In this document: in pieces, positions 1 to 9,257 of the stretch | Position numbering within the stretch: the first letter of the stretch is position 1 | Layout: each line of letters begins with the position of its first letter | Position numbers and translations under genes: made by a program | Notes under the pieces: generated by a model | What the model saw: only the letters and a program-made list of their open reading frames with translations | What the model was told of the DNA's origin: nothing | Databases searched by the model: none | Assembly: GCA_026398415.1 (NCBI GenBank) | Contig: JAPLSY010000079.1 | Location: 1-52,130, forward strand | Length of the DNA stretch: 52,130 nucleotides | DNA from: Kiritimatiellota bacterium | GTDB lineage: Bacteria; Verrucomicrobiota; Kiritimatiellia; JAAZAB01 | Direction of reading: 5' to 3'

Positions 1-1797
1 CCGCTGGAAGTGGGTTACTACTTCCCCTCGATTACCTGGTCGGACTATGACGGGGACGGCGACTTGGACCTGACTAAATCCACCGGCGTAGAGGTGTACC
101 TCAATGAGGGGGACGCCAAGACCCTGCGCCTGGGTCAGTTGGTCAACCCGGTGCTGAAGGGACAGCGGCGCTTGGAGCGGGCGGGACTGCGGGCTTATGA
201 CATGGTGGACTTCGACAAGGACGGCGACTTCGATCACGTGCTCATGGCGAATTCAAGCCCAGATCTGGAGGTGAATGAGTGGCAGGACGGCTTCTTCCGC
301 CGCAGTTTCGTCGTCAGCGTGGATCCCGAAAAGAAGGATTGGTACGGGTGTCCCGATCCGCCCGAATATTATGCGATGTACGGGAATGTCCAACTGGTGG
401 ACTTCGACGGGGACGGCGACCTGGATGTGGCGGCGACCTCGGAACATTCCTGGCGGTTCGGCTATATCCACTATTACGAGAATCTGGGAACCAATGGGTA
501 CGCCCCGGAAGTGGAATGGCGGCCCATGGCCACCTGCGATTACGTGCGTTTTGTCGAGGGCAAGAACGGCCAGGGCGCCCATGTGGATGCCCAGACCTTC
601 CTGGATTTCCTGTCCTACCGCACCAAGGACAGCCTGGACCCCGCGGCGGGGAGCTTGTCGTTCTGGTTCCAGCCCGACTGGGATGCGACCGACGGCAGTG
701 ATCACTATTTCTTCTATACCGCGCCCACGCCCGCGGCGGCAGACATCAGTGCCCGGGATTTGGAACATTACTACACGGGTATCAAGTCCGATCTTGTTCT
801 GCCCAAACCCTTCGCGCTGTTCAAGACGAAGGCCGGGACCCTGCAACTGCAGATTGGCAAGACGGGTGCCGAAACCCCCGTGCTGGATTGGAAAACTGGT
901 TCCTGGCATCGCGTGGAGGCGCGCTGGGGCAAGGAAGGTTGTTCGGTGGAGGTGGACGGCCGGCGACTGGCCGAGTCTACCGAGCCGGTAGCCGCCGTGC
1001 CGGTTGGTCGCCGCATGTGGGTGGGCAGCCGCGCCTGGATGGGTGTTCAGCGCGAGCGCGAATATCCGGGCCGATGGGTATTGCATCCGACCGATTTTTC
1101 GTCGCCCGTCGACGGTGTGCTGGATGACTTCGAGATCCGCGACGCAAAGGGGCAGGCGTTGTTTACCCTCGCCTTTAACGGGAACGCCGACTCCGCGCAG
1201 GGCCAATCCGGGGCCCGCACCAAGTTGGGATACCGGTGCGCCCCCTGCTATGCCGATTTCAACGGAGACGGGTTGATCGACATGGTGGCCATGATCAGCG
1301 ACGGCCGCCGCGGGCGCGGGTCGAAACCGGAGCACCGCAATTGGGGCGACGGCGTGCTGGTTCTGTTTCCGAATGTCGGGACGGCCACCAAACCCAGTTG
1401 GGGCGAAGGCATCACCCTCAAGCATGCGGACGGGACGCCTTTCCGCTGCCATATCCGCACCATGATTACGCAGGTGGATTGGGACCGGGATGGCCGCATA
1501 GACCTGATCCTCTCCACGGAAAACTACGAACAGGCGGAGTTCAACCGAATTGTGGACCTTTTCCTGAATGTCGGGACGAAGACCGCGCCGGTCTTCGGTC
1601 CGCGCCAGCCCATGGACCGGCTCAACAGCCTGTTGAACGCTCACCACGATGTCAAGGTGGCGGCCGTGGACCTGAACGGCAATGGCGAGGACGTCTTGGT
1701 CACCTCCACCGACCCGGGCACATGTGTCTTCTACCGCTCCTTCCTGGAGGAGGAACCCGTGCGTGTGCGGGTTGTAGCCGTCGAGCCGGGGCTCTGA
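1..1797 (+). CDS. FG-GAP/VCBS-repeat protein with LamG-like domain (5' truncated by window)
   Basis: The frame is open from the first base, so the gene begins upstream. Counting codons from base 1, calcium-binding-type FG-GAP/VCBS motifs occur near residues 15 (DYDGDGDLDL), 70 (DFDKDGDFDH), 134 (DFDGDGDLDV), 419 (DFNGDGLIDM), 493 (DWDRDGRIDL) and 557 (DLNGNGEDVL). Between the third and fourth lies a jelly-roll/LamG-like stretch (about 180-405) with SLSFWFQPDWD and a VDGVLDDFEIRD end. Proteins of this layout are extracellular or surface carbohydrate- or protein-binding scaffolds. The visible part ends without a membrane anchor or sorting signal. The N-terminus and signal peptide are outside the window. 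The fold assignment is good; the ligand is unknown. Confidence 0.85.
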   Translation, partial: PLEVGYYFPSITWSDYDGDGDLDLTKSTGVEVYLNEGDAKTLRLGQLVNPVLKGQRRLERAGLRAYDMVDFDKDGDFDHVLMANSSPDLEVNEWQDGFFRRSFVVSVDPEKKDWYGCPDPPEYYAMYGNVQLVDFDGDGDLDVAATSEHSWRFGYIHYYENLGTNGYAPEVEWRPMATCDYVRFVEGKNGQGAHVDAQTFLDFLSYRTKDSLDPAAGSLSFWFQPDWDATDGSDHYFFYTAPTPAAADISARDLEHYYTGIKSDLVLPKPFALFKTKAGTLQLQIGKTGAETPVLDWKTGSWHRVEARWGKEGCSVEVDGRRLAESTEPVAAVPVGRRMWVGSRAWMGVQREREYPGRWVLHPTDFSSPVDGVLDDFEIRDAKGQALFTLAFNGNADSAQGQSGARTKLGYRCAPCYADFNGDGLIDMVAMISDGRRGRGSKPEHRNWGDGVLVLFPNVGTATKPSWGEGITLKHADGTPFRCHIRTMITQVDWDRDGRIDLILSTENYEQAEFNRIVDLFLNVGTKTAPVFGPRQPMDRLNSLLNAHHDVKVAAVDLNGNGEDVLVTSTDPGTCVFYRSFLEEEPVRVRVVAVEPGL

Positions 1798-1896
1798 CCG
1801 CGCATGTGATGCACAGGCGCTACAGGGCCAAGCCGGTGGAGAGCGACGAATACTTGATGGAACTGTGCGTGAGAATATTACAAAAGGACAACAACA

Positions 1897-4209
1897 ATGA
1901 AGAAAATGAAGAATGCGACTTTGACTGACCTTGACCGGCAAGCGGCGCGTGAAGTACAGGCTTTTCTACCGGACACACTGCTGGATGCCCATGCCCATTT
2001 GTACCGCAGGGCGGATCTTAAACTGCCGCCCGGCAACTGGCTTCCCAAAGGACCGGATGAGGCAACGATCGCTGTGTGGCGTCGCTCGCTGGTTCCTTAT
2101 ACAGGCGAAGCGCGCCTTAAAGGCGGCCTGTTTATTGCCATGCCCTTTGTCAAACCAGATGACATGCCTAAGGTAAACAAGTGGCTGTTGGATCAGATTG
2201 CCGATCTTCCGCTTGCCAAATGTCTGGCGATCGTAGCACCTAAATCCTTGCCCGCGCAGTTCAAGGGGTTGCTGGAGAATCCGCGCTTTGCCGGCTTCAA
2301 GCCGTACCATCTCTATAGTTCCGAGAAACCAACCTGGCAGTCGTCTCCGGCGGAGTATATCCCGGAGTGGGCGTGGAAAATGGCCAATGAACGCGGGCTT
2401 ATCATCACCTTGCATATGGTCAAAGATGCCGCGCTGGCGGACCCGGTCAACACCAAGTATATCCGGGAACATTGCCGGCGTTATCCAAACGCGCGCTTGA
2501 TCCTGGCGCATGCGGCCCGCGGGTTTCACGCTCCCAATACTGTCAAAGGTTTGGCCGCGCTGCAGGGGATCGAGAACGTCTGGTTCGATACCTCGGCCAT
2601 CTGCGAAGCCATGCCGCTGGTTGCCATCTTGGAGGCGTTTGGACCCCGGCGGCTGCTCTGGGGGAGCGATTTCCCGGTATCGGAAACGCGGGGTAAATGC
2701 GTGACCCTGGGCAACGGTTTCGAATGGCTCACGCCTGACTCTTTGAAGGGGGATCAGGGCCGTTTATTGTCGGTTGCGGTCGAATCATTCCGCGCCCTTA
2801 AGGAAGCCGCTGACAGCTTCGGACTGGACGCGGAGGACCTGCGTGACATTTGTGCCGAAAACTTGATGCGTCTGCTCGCGTTCAAAACCGAGTCGGGCAC
2901 CCGTACCCAGGAGCTCTATAAGCATGCCAAGCTAAAGCGCATCCCCGGCGGCACCCAGTTGCTCAGCAAGCGGCCGGAAATGCTGGCGCCCGACCAGTGG
3001 CCGGCATATTTCCGGGAAGCGCGTGGTTGTGAAACCTGGGACCTTGACGGGCGCCATTATTATGACATGTATGGGAATGGCATCGGCGCCTGTCTGCTGG
3101 GATTCCGCGATCCGGACGTCACCCGTGCCGTTCGCCGGCGGCTTAACCTGGGCAGTATGTGCACGCTCAACCCGCCGGAGGAAGTTGAATTGGCCGACCA
3201 GTTGTGCGCCATTCATCCATGGGCGTCGCAGGTGCGTTTTGCCCGTACCGGCGGCGAGACGGCCGCCGTAGCCGTGCGCATTGCGCGGGCCACTACCGAT
3301 CGGTCGCTGGTGGCCATCGGCGGATATCACGGCTGGCATGACTGGTATCTGGCCGCAAATCTGGGTGAATCCGACGCGCTGCGCGGTCATTTACTGCCGG
3401 GCCTTGAACCGCTGGGTGTGCCCCGCGAGCTTAGAAACACAACCATTCCTTTTCATTTCGATAATCGCGCCGAATTTCAAAAAGTCATCGATGCTTATGG
3501 ATCGCGCTTGGCGGCGGTCGTTATCGAACCATGCCGCGGTGGTGATCCGGAGCCCGGTTATCTGGAGTTTGTGCGCAAGGAAACAAAAAAATGCGGGGCG
3601 CTGTTGATTATTGACGAGATCACGATTGGCTGGCGCCTTTATTTCGGCGGCGCGCATTTAAAATTCGGGATTTGTCCGGACATGGCCATCTTTGCCAAGG
3701 CGCTTGGCAATGGGCACCCGATTGGCGCGATCATCGGTACGGCCGAGGCCATGGCAGGCGCTCACGTTTCGTTCATCAGCAGCACCTACTGGACGGAAAG
3801 CATCGGGCCGGTGGCCGCGCTGGCCACGCTCCGCAAGATGGGCCGCATCGATGTTCCCGCCCATGTTGCCCGTGTCGGCGGACAGGTTCAGGCTCTGTGG
3901 CGTAAGCACGCGGCCGCCGCCGGCCTGCCGGTGGAGGTGAGTGGGTATCCTTGCCTTGCGCATTTTGGTTTCAAGCATGAACAGGCCGAGGTCTTGCGCA
4001 CCCTGTATACCCAGATGATGCTGGACTGCGGCTTCCTGGCGTCAACCGGCATTTACCCGACGCTGGCGCATAACGACGAGATCGTTGCGCTCTATGGTCA
4101 GGCTATAGGCAAGGTGTTCGATCAAATTGCCGCGCTCCTGAAAAAGGGCGATGTTCAAAAAGCCTTGCGCGGGCCGGTGGCGCACAGCGGATTCCGGCGG
4201 CTGACATAA
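1897..4209 (+). CDS. Fusion of metal-dependent amidohydrolase and class-III aminotransferase
   Basis: This 770-residue protein joins two enzymes usually encoded separately. Residues ~25-330 are an amidohydrolase-2 type TIM barrel with H32-x-H34 (DAHAHLY), H205 (LILAHAARGF) and D258 (LLWGSDFP), the expected metal ligands. Residues ~345-760 are a PLP fold-type I class-III aminotransferase related to glutamate-1-semialdehyde aminomutase, with GGYHGWHDWY, D573 (IIDEITIGWR) and the PLP lysine K601 (FAKALGNGHPIGA). The start is supported by AAAGGA seven bases upstream. It is the first intact gene of a plus-strand catabolic run. The fusion suggests that a hydrolysis or decarboxylation step is coupled to amino transfer or amino migration on a sugar-derived acid; the substrate is not known. 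Confidence 0.88.
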   Translation: MKKMKNATLTDLDRQAAREVQAFLPDTLLDAHAHLYRRADLKLPPGNWLPKGPDEATIAVWRRSLVPYTGEARLKGGLFIAMPFVKPDDMPKVNKWLLDQIADLPLAKCLAIVAPKSLPAQFKGLLENPRFAGFKPYHLYSSEKPTWQSSPAEYIPEWAWKMANERGLIITLHMVKDAALADPVNTKYIREHCRRYPNARLILAHAARGFHAPNTVKGLAALQGIENVWFDTSAICEAMPLVAILEAFGPRRLLWGSDFPVSETRGKCVTLGNGFEWLTPDSLKGDQGRLLSVAVESFRALKEAADSFGLDAEDLRDICAENLMRLLAFKTESGTRTQELYKHAKLKRIPGGTQLLSKRPEMLAPDQWPAYFREARGCETWDLDGRHYYDMYGNGIGACLLGFRDPDVTRAVRRRLNLGSMCTLNPPEEVELADQLCAIHPWASQVRFARTGGETAAVAVRIARATTDRSLVAIGGYHGWHDWYLAANLGESDALRGHLLPGLEPLGVPRELRNTTIPFHFDNRAEFQKVIDAYGSRLAAVVIEPCRGGDPEPGYLEFVRKETKKCGALLIIDEITIGWRLYFGGAHLKFGICPDMAIFAKALGNGHPIGAIIGTAEAMAGAHVSFISSTYWTESIGPVAALATLRKMGRIDVPAHVARVGGQVQALWRKHAAAAGLPVEVSGYPCLAHFGFKHEQAEVLRTLYTQMMLDCGFLASTGIYPTLAHNDEIVALYGQAIGKVFDQIAALLKKGDVQKALRGPVAHSGFRRLT

Positions 4210-4293
4210 GGTTTTCATCAGCTGGTCGGCCTGTTTCTCCGGTACTTTCCTTTTCTTATTGAATTTTCGGGGGAGGTAAGCTACGGTCGCTTC

Positions 4294-4324
4294 GCAGGCG
4301 GCATCAGGTGATGCCTGCCTGTGC
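4294..4324 (+). terminator. Hairpin downstream of the fusion gene
   Basis: AGGCGGCATCA and TGATGCCTGCCT can pair with one bulged T, giving a strong stem about 90 bases after the stop at 4209. No U-run follows, so this is at best a weak terminator or an mRNA-processing/stabilising stem before the next gene. Confidence 0.35.
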
Positions 4325-4344
4325 AATTACGCTCATTTAATGAC

Positions 4345-4404
4345 ATAAACGTAACCCAACGCGAATAAACGTAACCCAACGCGAATAAACGCAACCCAAC
4401 GAGG
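4345..4404 (+). repeat. Three tandem 20-bp repeats, last copy supplying the ribosome binding site
   Basis: Unit ATAAACGTAACCCAACGCGA occurs at 4345-4364 and 4365-4384, and a variant ending AACGAGG at 4385-4404. The altered end of the third copy creates GAGGAG (4401-4406), the Shine-Dalgarno of the gene starting at 4417. The array therefore forms the 5' leader of that gene. Confidence 0.85.
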
Positions 4405-4416
4405 AGAAACCGAACT

Positions 4417-5208
4417 ATGAAGCTCCGCATTTCAGCGCATCTGTGTGGCTGGCCAAAAGAGGTTGTGGCGAACCGCCGCAAGGTCATGGAAATCGTCCAT
4501 GACGCCGGGTACGAAGGCGTCGAAGGTTTTGAAGTCAAGAATGCCGAGGAACTGGTCGAACTGGGCGCGCTGGCGGCCGAATACGGCCTGCATCTGGTGA
4601 ACGTCCATGCCGCGGACCCGCTCTTGAAAGCCAAGTTCAACGCAACGCTGGGCAACGACGCCGCCGAGGTGCCGGCGGTGTGGAAGCGCGACGGCAAAAT
4701 AGACCCATCGGACGCGGAACTGGACCAGATTGCCGTGACCATGGGTGCACACATTAAGACGTTCACGAAGTACGGGATCAAGCCCTTCCACCACATTCAT
4801 GTGAACACCCTTCTGGAAACGGTTGACGACTGCGCGCGGACGCTGAAACACATCCCGGGCTTGTGGTTGCTGTACGACACCGGCCATCTGCTGGCCTCGA
4901 ACTGCAATCCGATGGACGTGCTGAAACGCTGGCCGGGCCAGATCGCCCATGTGCATCTGAAGAACTACTGGAAGCAGAACCCGGCGGTGAAATTGGACCC
5001 GCACAGCCCCGATTTTTATTCTTGGAAGACGAGTCGATTCTGCGACCTGGCCGAGGGCAACACCGGCTTGGACGTGAAGGCCGTCCTCGACGGTCTGGTG
5101 GCCATCAAGTTTGCCGGCTGGGTGGCGCTCGAAGAAGACCACCCGAAACGCGACATCGCGGCCGTGGTCCGCGACAACCGCGCGTTCCTCAGGAACCTGG
5201 GGTATTGA
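4417..5208 (+). CDS. Sugar phosphate isomerase/epimerase family protein (xylose-isomerase-like TIM barrel)
   Basis: At 263 residues this matches the AP-endonuclease-2/xylose-isomerase-like fold. Typical features are the N-terminal ISAHLCGWP strand, GYEGVEGFE, HHIHVNTLLET, YDTGHLLAS (a metal-ligand Asp and His), IAHVHLKNYW (metal His) and the C-terminal WVALEEDHP (acidic ligand). Family members isomerise or epimerise sugars, inositols or keto-acids in the cytoplasm; no signal peptide is present. GAGGAG lies ten bases before ATG, inside the last of three 20-bp repeats. The neighbouring mannosidase, oxidoreductase and aminotransferases suggest catabolism of a released monosaccharide or its oxidised form. 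The exact substrate is unassigned. Confidence 0.85.
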   Translation: MKLRISAHLCGWPKEVVANRRKVMEIVHDAGYEGVEGFEVKNAEELVELGALAAEYGLHLVNVHAADPLLKAKFNATLGNDAAEVPAVWKRDGKIDPSDAELDQIAVTMGAHIKTFTKYGIKPFHHIHVNTLLETVDDCARTLKHIPGLWLLYDTGHLLASNCNPMDVLKRWPGQIAHVHLKNYWKQNPAVKLDPHSPDFYSWKTSRFCDLAEGNTGLDVKAVLDGLVAIKFAGWVALEEDHPKRDIAAVVRDNRAFLRNLGY

Positions 5209-5401
5209 CGCTATCACCTGCGACTAAGCGGAGCAGGCACGATGACGGCTCTGCTCTTACCCTGCGTGCGACAACATTGCCGGCAGGTTGGTGCTTGGAC
5301 TGGCTGCAGGGTGTAGCTTTGTTGTCCTTTGCCGAAACCGTTAATCGCCATTCGAGAATCATTCATTATTTAGAAAGACCGAGCGACCAGAAAGACGTGT
5401 T

Positions 5402-7903
5402 ATGGATGCAAATCGAATGGATCTGAACGGCAGCTGGCGTTTGCGTTGGTCTGCCGGCGAGCAGAGCGGACGTGACTTTAATGCCGAAGTAACCGCGGAT
5501 GAGGCCAAATGGATGGATGCCGTCGTTCCCGGCGAGGTCCACCTGGACTTGATCCGCGCCGGTCTGTTGCGTGAGCCGACGCTCGGCACGAATTGCCTGG
5601 ACGCACGCTGGGTGGAGGAGTGTTTCTGGAGCTATCGCCGTACCTTCACACCGCCGGCCGAGGCGCTTGCCGGGCCGGCCTGGCTGGTATTTGAAGGACT
5701 GGATTACGCGGCCAGGATTTTATTGAATGGCCGGGAGATCGGACGGCATGCCAACTTCTTTTATCCCTGCCGGGTCAATGTCGCCGGCAAACTGCAAGCC
5801 GGCGAAAACGTGCTGCTCGTGGAACTGGAAGCGGGGCTTTTTCACGTTGCCGAAAAATCGGTGGCCGGGTATTTCGGAGTGATGGACAACACTTTCCTGA
5901 CTAAGCGGCTCTGGCTGCGCAAGCCGCAATGCTCGTTCAGCTGGGACTGGTCGCCGCGCCTGCTGAATGTAGGCATTTACAAGCCGGTTTGGCTGGAATG
6001 GGCTTGTGCCGTGCGGCCCGATCAGTTGGTTGTGCTCAGCGACCTTAACGACGACCTCACCCGGGGCCGTCTGCGCGTGCGCTACGTCGTGGAAGGCTTG
6101 CATGAACAGCCGCAAGCGGGGCGGCTACACGCCGTGATTGAAGAAACCGGCCAGGCTTTCAGCGCCGCGGTGGATATCAAGCCGGGGCTCCAGGTTCTCC
6201 AGGTGGAGGACGAGGTGGACCATCCGAAGCTTTGGTGGCCGGTTGGGCAGGGGGACCAGGCTTTATATACCGTGCGTGCTTGGGTAGAAATCGGCGGACG
6301 TACGGTTGGCGAACAGAAGCGCCGTGTCGGCTTCCGCAAGGTGCGCATCAACCAGGACCCGCATCCGGACGGCGGCCGGTATTTCGTCATCGAGGTCAAT
6401 CATCGCCGCATATTTGCCAAGGGCGCCAATTTTGTGCCTGCCGACTTGATCTACGCGCGAATTGACCGTGCGCGCTATGAAACCCTGGTGGACCGTGCCT
6501 TGGAGGCTAATTTTAATTTTTTGCGCGTGTGGGGCGGGGGGCTTTACGAGAGCGACGATTTTTATGAACTCTGCGATCAACGGGGCATCATGGTCTGGCA
6601 GGAATTCATCTTTGCCTGCGGTGCCTATCCGGCCACCAATGAGACTTTCCTGCGTAACGTCCAGAACGAAGCACTCTACAATATCCGGCGCCTGGCCGGC
6701 CATCCCAGCCTGGTGGTCTGGTGCGGTAATAATGAAAACCAGATACTTACCCATGATCGTGTATTTGACCCTAACCATCCTGACTACGCGCTCTATCACC
6801 TGATTTTACCGCGCCTGCTGAGCGTTGAAGATCCGTGGCGCTATTACCAGCCGAGCAGTCCGTATTCGCCCGAGCCGGGCGACGATCCGAACGCGGATAA
6901 CGTGGGCGACCAGCACCCGTGGAGCATAGGATTTAACGATATTGATTTTCGCAAGTATCGCAAGATGATCTGCCGTTTCCCGAATGAGGGTGGCGTGCTG
7001 GGGGCCAACAGCCTGCCGGCCCTGATGGCCTGCCTCCCGGAGGGCCAGCGGCAGATGAATTCGCTGGCCTGGCGGCTACACGACAACGGCACTGAGCATT
7101 GGTATCAAAAGTCCGCACCGGACCGTGTGGTCAGCGAATGGACCGGACTCGATCCGCGCGGCCTGGCCCTGGATGCGTTTGTCTATTACGCCGGCCTGGT
7201 ACAAGGGGAAGCCCTGCGTGAATATATCGATAATTTCAGGCGCCGCAAGTTCGATTGTGCCTCGGCCATCTTCTGGATGTATAACGATTGCTGGCCGACC
7301 ACCCGGAGTTGGACGATCGTGGATTATTTCCTGAATCGCACGCCGTCTTTTTACCCCGTACGCCGGGCCTGCGTTCCGCTGGCCCTAGTGGTGGTCAGGG
7401 AGGATGCCTGGGTGCGGGTGTTCGGCGTCAATGACACGACCCAGGCGGTAGCCGGTTGCCTGCGGTACGGATTGTTTACCCTGTCCGGCAAATATGTCCT
7501 CGACCGGTCGGTGGACGTGAATGTTCCGGCCAACGTCTCCACCGAACTGGCCAAGTTCGAGGCTACGGACTGGGATAAAAACGGCATTGAACAGACCATT
7601 GCCTTTGCCGTGCTCAGCGATGGTGACCGTCAACTTGCCCGCCACCGCCTGATCCTGCCGCGTTTCGGCGAGTTAAAATGGGCGCCGGCCAAAGTAACGG
7701 TTCAACGTGTCGGCGACCAGGCCGTCTTCCGTAGTCCGACATTTGCCTGGGGTGTATGCCTGGACTTGGACGGGCGGGAGGCCCTGCCTGACAATTTCTT
7801 CGATGTCTGGCCGGGCCTGGATTACAGCCTGCCCTGGCCATCCGCGCAACCACTCCCGCGCATTCTGAAAGTCGGCAACCTGGTTTGTGATCATGCAGAT
7901 TGA
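5402..7903 (+). CDS. Beta-mannosidase-like GH2 glycoside hydrolase, cytoplasmic
   Basis: At 833 residues this has the GH2 layout: a sugar-binding jelly roll (~5-185, LNGSWRLRW and FEGLDYAARILLNG), an Ig-like domain (~190-300), a TIM barrel (~310-620) and C-terminal beta domains. The acid/base glutamate is E445 in the beta-mannosidase-type motif WCGNNENQ, and the likely nucleophile is E579 in VVSEWTG. FLRVWGGGLYE and IMVWQEFIFACG are also typical of beta-mannosidases. There is no signal peptide, so it acts on imported oligosaccharides. The start at 5402 has only a weak ribosome site; an in-frame ATG five codons later is an alternative. Beta-mannoside hydrolysis is the likely activity, though other beta-linked sugars are possible. 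Confidence 0.9.
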   Translation: MDANRMDLNGSWRLRWSAGEQSGRDFNAEVTADEAKWMDAVVPGEVHLDLIRAGLLREPTLGTNCLDARWVEECFWSYRRTFTPPAEALAGPAWLVFEGLDYAARILLNGREIGRHANFFYPCRVNVAGKLQAGENVLLVELEAGLFHVAEKSVAGYFGVMDNTFLTKRLWLRKPQCSFSWDWSPRLLNVGIYKPVWLEWACAVRPDQLVVLSDLNDDLTRGRLRVRYVVEGLHEQPQAGRLHAVIEETGQAFSAAVDIKPGLQVLQVEDEVDHPKLWWPVGQGDQALYTVRAWVEIGGRTVGEQKRRVGFRKVRINQDPHPDGGRYFVIEVNHRRIFAKGANFVPADLIYARIDRARYETLVDRALEANFNFLRVWGGGLYESDDFYELCDQRGIMVWQEFIFACGAYPATNETFLRNVQNEALYNIRRLAGHPSLVVWCGNNENQILTHDRVFDPNHPDYALYHLILPRLLSVEDPWRYYQPSSPYSPEPGDDPNADNVGDQHPWSIGFNDIDFRKYRKMICRFPNEGGVLGANSLPALMACLPEGQRQMNSLAWRLHDNGTEHWYQKSAPDRVVSEWTGLDPRGLALDAFVYYAGLVQGEALREYIDNFRRRKFDCASAIFWMYNDCWPTTRSWTIVDYFLNRTPSFYPVRRACVPLALVVVREDAWVRVFGVNDTTQAVAGCLRYGLFTLSGKYVLDRSVDVNVPANVSTELAKFEATDWDKNGIEQTIAFAVLSDGDRQLARHRLILPRFGELKWAPAKVTVQRVGDQAVFRSPTFAWGVCLDLDGREALPDNFFDVWPGLDYSLPWPSAQPLPRILKVGNLVCDHAD

Positions 7904-7972
7904 CATTCCGGGTAAAAATTATAAATTGATTGTTTCATTTCTCCACAGCGGCGCGCAAGCAGGAGGGAAACC

Positions 7973-9235
7973 ATGAAAACGATTGATGTCACCATTGTCG
8001 GCGGCGGCATGATCACGCACGACCTGATTCTGCCGTCCATCTATCAGCTCCAGCGCACGGGCGTTGTTGGCAAGATCAGCATTTGTGCGCTCAACACGCC
8101 GCCGCTGAAAACGCTCACGGAATCGCCGGAAATCTGCCAGGCATTTCCCGGGCAGAGTTTTACCCCTTATCCGGCCCTGACCGAAGCGCCGGACAAGAAT
8201 TTCCCGGATCTCTTCAAGCAGGTTCTGGCCAAGATGCCGCCCCGTCAGGCCGTGGTGGTGGCCATGCCGGACCAGTTCCATTATCCGGTGGTCAAGGAGG
8301 CTTTGCTGGCCAACCAGAACGTGCTATGCGTAAAACCCCTGGTGCTCAAGCACGCGCAGGCGGTGGAAATCGAAAAACTGGCGCTGGAACGGGGTCTGTT
8401 TGTGGGCATCGAGTATCACAAACGGTTTGATCGCCGCGCGCTGATTGCCAAGCGGCAGTATGGCCTCGGCCATTTCGGCGACTTCGTCATGGGGGAAGCC
8501 AAGATGATCGAACCTTACTACTATCGGTTATCCAATTTCCAGAACTGGTTCACGGTGGACAAGACCGATCCTTTTGTCTACGTCGGCTGCCACTACGTGG
8601 ACCTGGTATTTTTCATCACCGGCCTGAAGCCGGTCGAGGTTTCCGTCAGCGGCGTCAAGGGCAAGTTCCCGAATGGCAATGAGGGCTATCTCTGGGCCAA
8701 CGGCCGTGTGCGCTTTGAAAATGGCGCGATTCTTTCGGTAACCGACGGCTTGGGCTACCCGGACGACGGCGCCGGCAGTAACGAGCAGTGCCTGACCATG
8801 TTCTGCGAGGGCAAGGGCAAGACCGGCATGATCATGCATGACGACCAGTTCCGCGGCGTGGCGCACAGCTACTTGGAGGGCATCGGCTGCGCGGGGTCGC
8901 ATTACAATTATATCAACCCCGATTTTTACCGACTGGTGCCGTGGGAGGGCGAGGGATTTAAGCCGATCGGGTACGGATTCGATTCGGTGGCCGCCACGAT
9001 CAACACCATCCACCGTATGGAAAACGAGGTGGCGGGTCTGGGCGAAGCTTCGGCCCTGGCCAAGCGGCGCGAGATCATCCGGGCGGTTGATTCCAAGGGT
9101 CTTATTGCGACACCGGCCAACAGCTCCATCAACGAACTCGTTGTGGAAGCTGCCCGGATATCCATCCTCCACGACGGCGACCGGGTCCGTGTTGTGTACG
9201 GCGCCAAGCCGCATGTTGAATTGTGTCGAGAGTAG
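7973..9235 (+). CDS. Gfo/Idh/MocA family oxidoreductase
   Basis: At 420 residues this has an N-terminal Rossmann domain (VTIVGGGMITHDLILP), a cofactor/substrate loop VLCVKPLVL with the conserved lysine at K121, and a C-terminal GFO_IDH_MocA domain with EYHKRFDRRA and VGCHYVDLVFF. The usual EKP glutamate is replaced by valine, leaving VKP. The family uses NAD(P) to oxidise or reduce sugars, inositols or aminosugar derivatives. A strong AGGAGG precedes the ATG. It follows the beta-mannosidase by 69 bases and precedes an aminotransferase, consistent with oxidation of a sugar to a keto-sugar that is then aminated or deaminated. That coupling is inference. Confidence 0.9.
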   Translation: MKTIDVTIVGGGMITHDLILPSIYQLQRTGVVGKISICALNTPPLKTLTESPEICQAFPGQSFTPYPALTEAPDKNFPDLFKQVLAKMPPRQAVVVAMPDQFHYPVVKEALLANQNVLCVKPLVLKHAQAVEIEKLALERGLFVGIEYHKRFDRRALIAKRQYGLGHFGDFVMGEAKMIEPYYYRLSNFQNWFTVDKTDPFVYVGCHYVDLVFFITGLKPVEVSVSGVKGKFPNGNEGYLWANGRVRFENGAILSVTDGLGYPDDGAGSNEQCLTMFCEGKGKTGMIMHDDQFRGVAHSYLEGIGCAGSHYNYINPDFYRLVPWEGEGFKPIGYGFDSVAATINTIHRMENEVAGLGEASALAKRREIIRAVDSKGLIATPANSSINELVVEAARISILHDGDRVRVVYGAKPHVELCRE

Positions 9236-9257
9236 GGGAAAGAAAGGATACGTTTTC

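Noticed and set aside
253..1941. 562-codon open frame on the minus strand
   Set aside because: It lies antisense to the FG-GAP protein, has no domain, and its openness follows from GC-rich codon bias of the real gene.
4345..4404. Possible CRISPR array
   Set aside because: The 20-bp units are contiguous with no spacers, and no cas genes are near.
4432..5217. 261-codon minus-strand frame opposite the isomerase/epimerase gene
   Set aside because: The plus frame carries all family motifs; the antisense frame has no start signal or domain.
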